This document shows positions 1-5,722 of a stretch of 7,386 bases of DNA, piece after piece; position 1 is the first letter of the stretch; each line of letters begins with the position of its first letter. A model generated the notes under the pieces. It was not told where the DNA came from and searched no databases. It saw only the letters and a list, made by a program, of their open reading frames with translations. The DNA lies in NCBI GenBank assembly GCA_949298295.1, contig CASFWS010000048.1:1-7386 (forward strand), given 5' to 3'. The position numbers and the translations under genes were made by a program. This DNA is from an uncultured Bacillota bacterium (lineage in GTDB: Bacteria > Bacillota_I > Bacilli_A > RFN20 > CAG-826).

Positions 1-1
1 T

Positions 2-1300
2 GGAAGTGGCTTCGACTTCGCCGCTCCGAACGTGCCCTTCGACTCCGATCTCGTCTACGAGGATAGCAACTATCAGATTTACCGTTCCGGCCTCAACGAC
101 GACCTCTATTTCTCCTGGATGGTCGAAGGCCTCTATCCGGAAAACAACCGGAACATCGACGGGAGCGGCCTTACTATCTATCAAAGCGACTGGTACACGG
201 GCGGCACCGGGGATTCGGCCGCCAAGCAAGTCATGCGGAACGAGGAAGTCTATGTGACCGGCGGCATCGTGAAAGACGAGGACATCGATCGCCTAAAAGG
301 CCTCGGGGGAAGCCTCGAAACGGCGCCTAGCTACAACGAGACGGCCTACGAGTCCTCGCGTTACTATTATTCTTCCTCCTCGACTTCGCCCCTGAAGGCC
401 GAGGTCTATACGACGAGCGACGACTATACCTATTACGGCATCCGCGATGGCGTGACATACGGTCCCACGGCCTTCCTTGACCCGGCGACAAGTTCCGACC
501 TCGTCGTCTCGAAGGAGGACTACCGTTCCGGAGACACGGTCGAGTCGGATTTCGACAAGATTGTCCTAAGCCCCCGGAACGGGACCTACCTGAACAAAGA
601 TTGGGATGGCGCCTATTTCGCTCTCTATCTCCCCAATTCGGTCGGGAACGTCCGCATCTATATGGTTGGGGATGTGATGAAGGAAGATGGCACTGTCGAA
701 GAATATCAGCTTCTCTCGTACGAATACGCCTCCATCCGCGACTGGAACAGCGGCCTAAGGGTCAACTCCAGCATGCCGCTTTTCGGGATGTACGCCCCCG
801 GACGCGTCCGGGCCATCGTCTTCCTTGGGAAGCCCTCCGAAAGGGACTCCTACTCCCTCTCCTCGAGCTTCAACTGCTACCTCATGGAGCGTTCGAGCCT
901 TGAGGAAAGGATTAATCGCCTCCAAGGCGGAAGGCTGAGCAACGTCATCTATTCGACTGATCGCTTTGAGGCTGACGGGAGCTTCGAGCGGGCCGGGATG
1001 ATGACATCGGTTTTGGCCTACGATGCCGGATGGAAAGTAACTCTCCAAGGAGAGGACGGAACAAGCTTCCAGGCTGAAACTTTCAACCTCAACGGCGGCT
1101 TCCTCGGGTATTACGTCCCGGCGGGGAACTACCACCTCGTCTTCACCTACGAAACGCCTTACCTCGGGGCGGCGGCCATCTTCTACACCGTATCCTTCCT
1201 GAGCCTTGTCGGCTTCTTCCTCGTCGAGGTCGGAGTCTCTTACAAAAAGGCCCTCGCCAAGGAGGGCCTCAAGGTCAAGATTGGGAAGCGGAAGGCCTAG
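2..1300 (+). CDS. yfhO: YfhO-family membrane protein, C-terminal part (5' end outside window)
   Basis: The visible 432 residues are the C-terminal part of a YfhO-like protein. This is a large polytopic membrane family linked in Bacillus to lipoteichoic acid glycosylation and regarded as a putative GT-C type glycosyltransferase. The family hallmark is near the end (nt 1005-1150): AYDAGWKV, then NGGFLGYYVPAG, then a YETP segment. This Gly-Trp beta-rich module is followed by one last transmembrane helix (nt about 1163-1237) and a short Lys/Arg-rich cytoplasmic tail. Upstream is a Tyr/Ser/Asp-rich soluble, probably extracellular, region with no membrane segment. The frame is open to the left edge, so the GTG at 32 is not the start, and the N-terminal multi-helix half is missing. 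The TAG stop shares CTAG with the rsmI stop on the other strand. The family call is from remembered motifs; the substrate cannot be told. Confidence 0.8.
   Translation, partial: GSGFDFAAPNVPFDSDLVYEDSNYQIYRSGLNDDLYFSWMVEGLYPENNRNIDGSGLTIYQSDWYTGGTGDSAAKQVMRNEEVYVTGGIVKDEDIDRLKGLGGSLETAPSYNETAYESSRYYYSSSSTSPLKAEVYTTSDDYTYYGIRDGVTYGPTAFLDPATSSDLVVSKEDYRSGDTVESDFDKIVLSPRNGTYLNKDWDGAYFALYLPNSVGNVRIYMVGDVMKEDGTVEEYQLLSYEYASIRDWNSGLRVNSSMPLFGMYAPGRVRAIVFLGKPSERDSYSLSSSFNCYLMERSSLEERINRLQGGRLSNVIYSTDRFEADGSFERAGMMTSVLAYDAGWKVTLQGEDGTSFQAETFNLNGGFLGYYVPAGNYHLVFTYETPYLGAAAIFYTVSFLSLVGFFLVEVGVSYKKALAKEGLKVKIGKRKA
797..812. repeat. Perfect 16-bp palindrome inside the yfhO-like gene
   Basis: CCCGGACGCGTCCGGG equals its reverse complement and could form a 6-bp GC hairpin with a GCGT-type loop in RNA. 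It encodes part of APGRVRA in the YfhO-like protein. There is no T-run on either side, so it is not a terminator. Its role, if any, is unknown, and chance in GC-rich DNA is possible. Confidence 0.4.
1244..1269 (-). terminator. Intrinsic terminator of the dnaX-rsmI operon, inside yfhO coding sequence
   Basis: Read on the minus strand, the arm AGGCCCTC (from 1269) pairs perfectly with GAGGGCCT (to 1248). This gives an 8-bp GC-rich stem with a 6-nt loop, followed directly by TTTTGTA, or five T in a row counting the last stem base. It begins about 28 nt after the rsmI stop at 1297, the usual place for a Rho-independent terminator. On the plus strand the A-run precedes the hairpin, so the element is directional for the operon. 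The same bases encode the C-terminal KKALAKEGL stretch of the YfhO-like protein. Confidence 0.78.
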
Positions 1301-2151
1301 CCCTTGACCCGAAGGTAGGCGTCGTAAGCGGCCTTGCGCCCGACCTTCAGCTCTTCCATCGCCGCCTTGACGGCACCTTTCCCGAGGGAGAGGTGCCTTT
1401 TTATGCAGGCATCGATTTCCTCGGGGGAAGGCTCGACGGCTTCCTTCTTGTTCCCGGACACGACGAAGGCGATTTCCCCGCGGATGCTGCCCTCCTCGAT
1501 GCCGAGGAAGTCCCCCAAGCTACCGTGGATCGTTTCCTCGTGGATCTTGCTGATTTCTCTAGAGAGGGAGATTTCGCGTTGTTCCCCAAGGACTCTTGCA
1601 AGATCGGCAAGGGTTTTCCCGATGCGGGTCGGCGCTTCATAGATAATCGTCGGCTCCCGGCGTTCGCGGAGGGATTCGAGGACGGCGCTTCGATCCTTGC
1701 CCGAGAGGGGGAGGAAACCTTGGAAATAGAAACGGGCATCCGGAAAGCCGCTCAGGCAATAGGCGGCGAGGGCGGCCGAGGTAGCCGGGACGATGGTCGA
1801 GGCGACTCCTTGTTCGACGGCCTCGTGGACGAGGGCGGCGCCCGGATCGCTGAGGCAGGGGTGCCCGGCGTCGGACATGTAGGCGATGGCTCTGCCTTCT
1901 TCTTTCAAAAGAGCAATGGCCTTTCGGGCTTCCTCCCGTTCGTTTTGGGAACGGATCGAGGAAAGGCATTTGCCTTCGATCCCGAGGTAGGAAAGAAGCT
2001 TCCGGGCGTTCCTCGTGTCTTCCGCATAGATCCTCGAGGATGCTCTAAGCGCCTCGATCGAGCGCGGGGCAATGTCGGAAAGATTGCCGAGAGGGGTGAC
2101 GACAAGATAAAGAAGAGGCCCTCCCGCGTAGGAGGGCAGCCGCTTAAGCAT
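1297..2151 (-). CDS. rsmI: 16S rRNA (cytidine(1402)-2'-O)-methyltransferase RsmI
   Basis: RsmI uses S-adenosylmethionine to 2'-O-methylate C1402 in the decoding centre of 16S rRNA. The 284 residues show the tetrapyrrole-methylase-like fold motifs in order: LYLVVTPLGNLSDI (14-27), AEDTR (43-47), SDAGHPCLSDPG (93-104), YEAPTRIGKTL (171-181) and SREISKIHEE (197-206). A short helical C-terminal domain, GKGAVKAAMEEL, follows at 257-268. Length is normal for the family. The ATG at 2151 is chosen because AAAGGA lies 8 nt upstream and the start overlaps the ricT stop by 8 nt; the open frame further upstream has no family similarity and is a shadow of ricT. The N-terminus is about 12 residues longer than usual. 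At 121-126, where relatives commonly have a Pro-Gly pair, this protein has VPATSA. It is the last operon gene, and its TAG overlaps the convergent yfhO stop. Confidence 0.95.
   Translation of the reverse strand: MLKRLPSYAGGPLLYLVVTPLGNLSDIAPRSIEALRASSRIYAEDTRNARKLLSYLGIEGKCLSSIRSQNEREEARKAIALLKEEGRAIAYMSDAGHPCLSDPGAALVHEAVEQGVASTIVPATSAALAAYCLSGFPDARFYFQGFLPLSGKDRSAVLESLRERREPTIIYEAPTRIGKTLADLARVLGEQREISLSREISKIHEETIHGSLGDFLGIEEGSIRGEIAFVVSGNKKEAVEPSPEEIDACIKRHLSLGKGAVKAAMEELKVGRKAAYDAYLRVKG
1372..1402 (+). terminator. Intrinsic terminator of the yfhO-like gene, inside rsmI coding sequence
   Basis: On the plus strand, 1372-1382 (GGCACCTTTCC) pairs with 1387-1397 (GGGAGAGGTGC with final C). 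This makes an 11-bp stem with one G-U pair and a CGAG tetraloop, followed at once by TTTTT (1398-1402). It lies 72 nt past the yfhO stop and is directional: the minus strand has no T-run after the hairpin. On the minus strand the same bases encode RsmI residues about 250-260 (IKRHLSLGKGA). This is the strongest terminator-like structure I see in the window. Confidence 0.85.
2118..2137 (-). other. Hairpin over the first codons of rsmI
   Basis: GCCCTCC (2118-2124) and GGAGGGC (2131-2137) form a perfect 7-bp GC-rich stem with a 6-nt loop. The structure covers about codons 5-12 of rsmI, the N-terminal extension before the conserved LYLVVTP motif. Downstream on the minus strand is a pyrimidine-rich CTCTTCTTTATCTT with no unbroken T-run, so I do not call it a terminator. 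It could slow ribosomes or act as a weak attenuator, or it could be chance in GC-rich coding DNA. Confidence 0.4.
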
Positions 2152-3205
2152 CCTTGTTATCCTTTCCGGGCGCCTTTGGGCGGTTGTTCGGTCGGTTTCG
2201 GCGGTCGTTATTGTGATTTTGCTGGGGCTTTTGCGGCCGTTTTTGCTGATTGTTTGGACGGTTTGACGGACGGTTTTCGTCTTTCTTGGCCGACTGGGAG
2301 ACATTAGTGGCAGGGGTGCGTTCCGCGTTTCCGCGGGGTGCTGGTTTTGCAGCGGGGCCGACCGCAGGCCTTTTCCCATAGCCTTGGGCCGAACGCTTTT
2401 CGAGGTCTCGATACTCGTCAAGCGCGACGTTCTTGATGTCGCCGGGGGCGACGAGCTTGACCGTCCGCGAGAGGACGTTGTAGCCATCGACTTTGTAGGA
2501 GGTCCCATCGATGGAAATCATCGTGCCAAGGCGGGGGAAGTCTTTCTTTTCCTCGGTGTAGACCGGATCCTCGTAGGCGAGGCAGCAAATGAGCTTGCCG
2601 CAGTGGCCGGAAAGCTTCGGTATATTGATGGTCAGCATCTGATTCTTGGCCAAAGAGAGGCTGATTCCCGAGAACTCCTGAATGAAGGTCGAGCAGCAAA
2701 GAGGGAGGCCGCAGATGCCGATGCCGCCGACCATCTTGGCCCGGTCGCGGCTGGCCACCTGATGAAGCTCGATCCGGCAATCGAGCTCATGGGCGAGAAT
2801 CTTGACGAGTTCCCGGAAATCGACCCGGTTGTCGCTCGTGAAATTGATCGTGCATTTGCTTCCCTCGAGATCGAAATGGGCGCTCATCGGGCGCATGGGG
2901 AGGCCGAGCTTTTTGATTTCCCGCTCGGCGACGTAGAGGGCGGCCTTTTCGCCGTCGCGGTTGATGCGCTCGGCTTCGTAATCGTCTTCCGTCGGGCGGC
3001 GGAGGACCGGCTTGAGAGGCATGTCGGATGGATAGCTGGCGAGCTTTATCGGCACGGAAAGAACCTTGCCGACCCCCCGGCCTTCGCTCGTTTCGACGAC
3101 GACCTCGTCGCCGGGCTTCAAATCCTCGATCGAGGTCGAGAAAAAGTATTTCTTGTTCGTTCCGGGAAGGAGAATGGCTACGTAATGCGTGGGAGATGGA
3201 ATCAT
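2144..3205 (-). CDS. ricT: RicT/YaaT, PSP1-domain protein, partner of RNase Y
   Basis: This is a PSP1-family protein like Bacillus RicT (YaaT). RicT works with RicA and RicF to direct RNase Y mRNA maturation; the complex carries iron-sulfur clusters and is also tied to sporulation and biofilm control. The N-terminal part (about 1-70) is the beta-rich section with PGDEVVVET and GVGKVLS. The PSP1 C-terminal domain (about 75-210) includes FDLEGSKCTINFTSDNRVDF and the family's cysteine signature: C165-G-L-P-L-C170-C171 and C202-G-K-L-I-C207-C208, all present. At 353 residues it is clearly longer than typical RicT (about 270-280). The extra part is a tail from about 272 rich in Asn, Pro, Arg, Lys and Gln, probably disordered. 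AAGGA lies 8 nt before the ATG, and holB ends 1 nt upstream. The ricA and ricF partners are not in the window. Confidence 0.93.
   Translation of the reverse strand: MIPSPTHYVAILLPGTNKKYFFSTSIEDLKPGDEVVVETSEGRGVGKVLSVPIKLASYPSDMPLKPVLRRPTEDDYEAERINRDGEKAALYVAEREIKKLGLPMRPMSAHFDLEGSKCTINFTSDNRVDFRELVKILAHELDCRIELHQVASRDRAKMVGGIGICGLPLCCSTFIQEFSGISLSLAKNQMLTINIPKLSGHCGKLICCLAYEDPVYTEEKKDFPRLGTMISIDGTSYKVDGYNVLSRTVKLVAPGDIKNVALDEYRDLEKRSAQGYGKRPAVGPAAKPAPRGNAERTPATNVSQSAKKDENRPSNRPNNQQKRPQKPQQNHNNDRRNRPNNRPKAPGKDNKDA
2159..2165 (-). promoter_or_regulatory. Ribosome binding site of rsmI
   Basis: The minus-strand sequence AAAGGA stands about 8 nt before the ATG at 2151 and lies within the last codons of ricT. 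It fixes the rsmI start. In-frame codons further downstream offer no ATG, GTG or TTG before the conserved LYLVVTP motif. Confidence 0.6.
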
Positions 3206-3206
3206 A

Positions 3207-4187
3207 TCAGGCGTCCTTGTAAATAAAGCGGGCTAGGTGGTCGATGACAAGGTTCGGGGCCATGTTCATGTCGAGTTCGGAACGGGCCAAGAGAGCCTCG
3301 CGGAGGCTCGATGGAAGATGGTAGCGATTCTCGGCGATCGACTTGATGATTTTAGCATAGGGAGCCATCTTCGGTTCCATCCCTTCTTGGAGAAGGGCGG
3401 CGTCCTTGAGAAGGGCCGCGAGCAAGATGAGAAGGCGTCTGGCCTCTTCCTTCTTGCCGAAGGGCGAAAGAAGGACCTTCTCGAACCGGTAGAGGCCTTC
3501 TTCTTTCGGGCGGGCGAGATCGTTCATCGCCTCTTCGTACAAGGCTTTTCTCTCTAAGTAGTCGCTTTCGGAGACGGCTTCCTTGATGAGCTCGCCGTCA
3601 TTGAGGAAAAGGGCCATGAGCGCGGCATCGTCTTCCTTTACCCCGAGGCCCACGGCATCCTTGACGACGTCATCGTAGGGAGCCTTGACGAAACGGATCG
3701 TCTCGCTTCGGGAAGCGATGGTCGGAAGGACTCGGGCCAGGTTTTCGCTCGTGAGGATGGCGTAGCATCCCTTGGGCGGTTCCTCGAGGAACTTCAGGAG
3801 CGAATTCACTGCCTCGACGGTCATATTTTCGACCAAGTGGATGACATAGACCATGATCCCACGCCGCTCGAGCGGCGTTTTCGAGAAGTCGCCCATCACG
3901 GCTTGGATCGTTTCCTTCTTGATCGAGGAAAGGCTTCCATCGACGAAAAGGAAGTCGGCATAGCCGCCGCGGCGGACCCGTTCGCAGGTTTTGCAACTTT
4001 CGCAGGCAAGGGGAGAAGGATGCTCGCAAAGGAAGGATTCGGCCAGGAAATAGGCGGCCTCCTTGAGGGGCAGGCCGGGTTCGCCGGTCAATAGATAAGC
4101 GTGGGCAAGGCGCCCGCTCGAAAAGGCGCCTGTGAGCACTTTCAGGGCAATGGGCTGGGTTTTGCGGAGATAATCGATGAATTTCAT
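3207..4187 (-). CDS. holB: DNA polymerase III subunit delta prime
   Basis: This is the delta prime subunit of the clamp loader, the rigid AAA+ stator that works with tau/gamma and delta to load the beta clamp. The 326 residues show the N-terminal AAA+ module: AHAYLLTGEPG (28-38), a zinc-type cysteine set C54-x7-C62-x2-C65-x2-C68, LLKFLEEPPKG (130-139) and the arginine-finger region LPTIASRSE (154-162, SRS instead of the common SRC). The C-terminal helical collar domain follows. The Walker A loop is degenerate (GEPGLPLKE, no GK-T/S) and the Walker B acidic pair is replaced (VYVIHLVE), as expected for a subunit that does not hydrolyse ATP. ATG at 4187 is chosen because it forms an ATGA overlap with the tmk stop. 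A TTG at 4193 would add two residues and has AGAGG 5 nt upstream, so it remains possible. Confidence 0.93.
   Translation of the reverse strand: MKFIDYLRKTQPIALKVLTGAFSSGRLAHAYLLTGEPGLPLKEAAYFLAESFLCEHPSPLACESCKTCERVRRGGYADFLFVDGSLSSIKKETIQAVMGDFSKTPLERRGIMVYVIHLVENMTVEAVNSLLKFLEEPPKGCYAILTSENLARVLPTIASRSETIRFVKAPYDDVVKDAVGLGVKEDDAALMALFLNDGELIKEAVSESDYLERKALYEEAMNDLARPKEEGLYRFEKVLLSPFGKKEEARRLLILLAALLKDAALLQEGMEPKMAPYAKIIKSIAENRYHLPSSLREALLARSELDMNMAPNLVIDHLARFIYKDA
3211..3222 (-). promoter_or_regulatory. Ribosome binding site of ricT
   Basis: On the minus strand AAGGA is found 8 nt before the ATG at 3205, inside the last codons of holB. It supports ATG at 3205 as the ricT start and continuous translation across the 1-nt gap. 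Confidence 0.6.
3861..3878. repeat. Perfect 18-bp palindrome inside holB
   Basis: ACGCCGCTCGAGCGGCGT is its own reverse complement. It can fold into a 7-bp GC-rich hairpin with a TCGA loop in either transcript. On the plus strand it is followed by TTT, a weak terminator-like arrangement antisense to the operon. On the minus strand it encodes holB residues TPLERR (about 104-109). No known site is recognised. Confidence 0.5.
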
Positions 4188-4807
4188 CGCCAACGGAGCC
4201 TCTTTTCCACGGCATCCCAGCAGGATTCAATCACTTGTTCGACCCTATTTGAGGCGTCGACCTTCACGAAGCGGTAGGGGTTCTCTTTGGCTAGTTTCTC
4301 AAACCCTTCGTGGACGAGTTCGTGGAAAGACATCTTCTCGAGGTCGAGGCGGTTGATTTCCCGGTTGGGATTGGCCTCGATCCGTTCGATGCCGGCTTCC
4401 GGGTCGAGGGATAGATAAATGGTAAGGTCGGGTTCAAGCCCTTCGGTCGCGAAGAGATTGAGCTGGTAAATCTCGGCCATCCCTAGGCCTCTTCCCATCC
4501 CTTGGTAGGCAAGCGAGGAGTCGAGGAAACGGTCGGAAATGACGACCTTCCCCTCCCTGAGGGCCGGAATGATTTTCTCGACGACGTGCTGTCTCCGCGA
4601 AGCTGCATAAAGAAGGGCTTCCGTCCTAGGATCCATGGACGTGTTGGCTTTTTCAAGAATCACGTTCCGGATTTCCTCGCCGATCGGGGTTCCGCCGGGC
4701 TCGCGGGTCAAAACGACTTCCCGCCCCGCCTCGGAAATCCGCTTGGCAATCTCTTTTATGACGGTGCTCTTGCCGGAGCCTTCCCCGCCTTCAAAGGTGA
4801 TGAACAT
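4184..4807 (-). CDS. tmk: Thymidylate kinase
   Basis: Tmk phosphorylates dTMP to dTDP with ATP, the step common to de novo and salvage dTTP synthesis. The 207 residues have normal family length and all key motifs: P-loop GGEGSGKS (7-14), TREPGGTPIGE (34-44) for base and phosphate contacts, LYAASRRQH (66-74), and the DRF catalytic triad (92-94) within ISDRFLDSSLAYQG. A LID region with NPNREINRLDLE follows around 146-157. The ATG at 4807 directly abuts the recR TGA (TGAATG), and a purine-rich GGGGAGGAAG upstream serves as the ribosome binding region. The end overlaps the holB ATG by 4 nt (ATGA). Its place between recR and holB fits a replication-supply role and matches the gene order in Bacillus minus several small genes. 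Confidence 0.97.
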   Translation of the reverse strand: MFITFEGGEGSGKSTVIKEIAKRISEAGREVVLTREPGGTPIGEEIRNVILEKANTSMDPRTEALLYAASRRQHVVEKIIPALREGKVVISDRFLDSSLAYQGMGRGLGMAEIYQLNLFATEGLEPDLTIYLSLDPEAGIERIEANPNREINRLDLEKMSFHELVHEGFEKLAKENPYRFVKVDASNRVEQVIESCWDAVEKRLRWR

Positions 4808-5401
4808 TCAGATTTTCTTCCTCCCCTCGAAAGCCTTCTCGATAGTTAAACCGTCGGCATAGTCGAGCGAGCCTCCCATCGGTAACCCGTAACCGAGCCG
4901 GGTTACTTTGACGCCAGTCGGAGAAAGGAGCTTCGAGACATAAAGCGAGGTCGTTTCGCCTTCGATCGTCGGGCTCAAGGCGAGGATGACTTCCTGGAAA
5001 CTCCCGGCTTTTACCCGTTCGAGAAGCGATTGGATGCTCAGCCCTTCCGGCAAGAGCCCTTTACTTGGCGAGATGACCCCGCCGAGGACATGGTAAAGCC
5101 CCCGGTAGCCAGCTTTCTCGATGGTCGTCGCGTCGCGGTCCCCCTCGACGACGCACAAAAGGCTCCGTTCCCGCCCTTCCTCGTCGCAAGAGGGACAGCT
5201 ATCCCCCTCCCGGTAAAGCCCGCAAACCGGGCACTTGGCGATTCGCTCCCCGACTTCCTTGATCGAGGAAGCGAAAGCGTCGCGGTCTTCCTTCTCCATA
5301 CGGAGGACGGCATAAGCCATGCGCTCGGCGCTCTTCGAGCCGATGCCCGGGAGCTTGGAAAAGGACAAAGCGAGTTTTTCGAGGCTCGGGAGCTCCCTCA
5401 T
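4808..5401 (-). CDS. recR: Recombination mediator protein RecR
   Basis: RecR, with RecO (and RecF), helps load RecA onto gapped or SSB-coated DNA during recombinational repair. The 197 residues match the family length. They show a helix-hairpin-helix at LPGIGSKSAERMA (17-29), a four-cysteine zinc finger C57-x2-C60-x8-C69-x2-C72, a Toprim domain with VVEGDRD (84-90) and LSPTIEGETT (142-151), and the C-terminal GLPMGGSLDYAD (172-183). Small departures from the usual consensus are GYGLP for the common A-x-GLP and GGSLDYAD for GGDLEYAD. The ATG at 5401 shares one base with the ybaB stop (TGATG), so translation is likely coupled. The TGA stop abuts the tmk ATG. Confidence 0.97.
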   Translation of the reverse strand: MRELPSLEKLALSFSKLPGIGSKSAERMAYAVLRMEKEDRDAFASSIKEVGERIAKCPVCGLYREGDSCPSCDEEGRERSLLCVVEGDRDATTIEKAGYRGLYHVLGGVISPSKGLLPEGLSIQSLLERVKAGSFQEVILALSPTIEGETTSLYVSKLLSPTGVKVTRLGYGLPMGGSLDYADGLTIEKAFEGRKKI

Positions 5402-5706
5402 CAGAAGGGAAGCCCTCCCTTGCGCCCGGTGATGTCCTCGTCGATCTTCTCGGCTTCGGCCGCGATTTTCTTGATGGCTTCGTTCACGGCGTTGACGACG
5501 GCTTGCTCTAGCATGTCCTTGTTGTCCTTCTCGAGGGCGTCTTCATCGATGTCAACCTTGACGAGGGTCTTGTCGCCCTTGAGGGTGACCTCGACCATCC
5601 CGGCGTTGCTGGCCGTGAATTCCTTCTGATTCAAGGCATCGTGAGCTTTTTGGAGCTCGCGTTGCATCTTGTTCGCCTGCATGAGCAGCTGCTGCATTTG
5701 ATTCAT
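5401..5706 (-). CDS. YbaB/EbfC family nucleoid-associated DNA-binding protein
   Basis: This small dimeric DNA-binding protein is of the YbaB/EbfC family (YaaK in Bacillus), which typically sits between dnaX and recR. The 101 residues fit the family. An N-terminal amphipathic helix (MNQMQQLLMQANKMQRELQ) is followed by a beta sheet carrying GMVEVTLKGDKTLVKVDID (36-54). A long C-terminal helix (about 62-89) leads to the TGRKGGLPF tail, close to the usual Gly-Gly-Leu-Pro ending. The dimer is thought to grip DNA with protruding helices; links to recombination repair are suggested mostly by its neighbours. Start ATG at 5706 has AAAAGGAG about 9 nt upstream, the clearest ribosome binding site in the window. 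The end overlaps recR by one base. Confidence 0.95.
   Translation of the reverse strand: MNQMQQLLMQANKMQRELQKAHDALNQKEFTASNAGMVEVTLKGDKTLVKVDIDEDALEKDNKDMLEQAVVNAVNEAIKKIAAEAEKIDEDITGRKGGLPF
5405..5421 (-). promoter_or_regulatory. Hairpin enclosing the recR Shine-Dalgarno region
   Basis: On the minus strand AAGGGAGGGCTTCCCTT ends 3 nt before the recR ATG. It contains the purine-rich ribosome-binding stretch AAGGGAGGG. The two ends AAGGGA and TCCCTT can pair (6 bp, 5-nt loop), which would hide the binding site unless ribosomes translating ybaB open it. The pairing is seen in the sequence; the coupling role is inferred from it and from the TGATG overlap. Confidence 0.4.
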
Positions 5707-5714
5707 GTTCGATA

Positions 5715-5722
5715 TCTCCTTT
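5715..5722 (-). promoter_or_regulatory. Ribosome binding site of ybaB/ebfC
   Basis: AAAAGGAGA on the minus strand lies about 9 nt before ATG 5706 and fills most of the 15-nt gap after the dnaX stop (TAA at 5724-5722). This is the longest gap between genes in the window and the best match to the anti-Shine-Dalgarno sequence. Confidence 0.7.

Noticed and set aside
32..34. GTG as start of the yfhO-like gene
   Set aside because: The frame is open to the left edge and the family needs a large N-terminal membrane region, so the gene starts outside the window.
1393..2307. Long plus-strand open frame (304 codons) opposite rsmI
   Set aside because: It is antisense to a well-recognised methyltransferase. 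Its protein shows no family motifs and it arises from GC-biased codon positions of rsmI and ricT.
2152..2508. Upstream extension of the rsmI reading frame into ricT
   Set aside because: The extra 119 residues are Thr/Arg/Ser-rich frame-shadow sequence of the ricT tail. ATG 2151 has a good ribosome binding site and sits right before the family's N-terminal motif.
2384..3226. Long plus-strand open frame (280 codons) opposite ricT
   Set aside because: It mirrors ricT in the antisense frame, has no recognisable domain, and ricT carries all PSP1 cysteine motifs.
1954..3934. 14-nt repeat GATCGAGGAAAGGC at 1954-1967 and 3921-3934
   Set aside because: Both copies encode Leu-Ser-Ser-Ile in unrelated genes with the same codon choice; TCGA-rich codon bias explains it.
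4188..4193. TTG at 4193 as holB start
   Set aside because: Possible, but the ATG at 4187 gives the usual ATGA overlap with tmk and a typical delta prime N-terminus. Kept as an alternative only.
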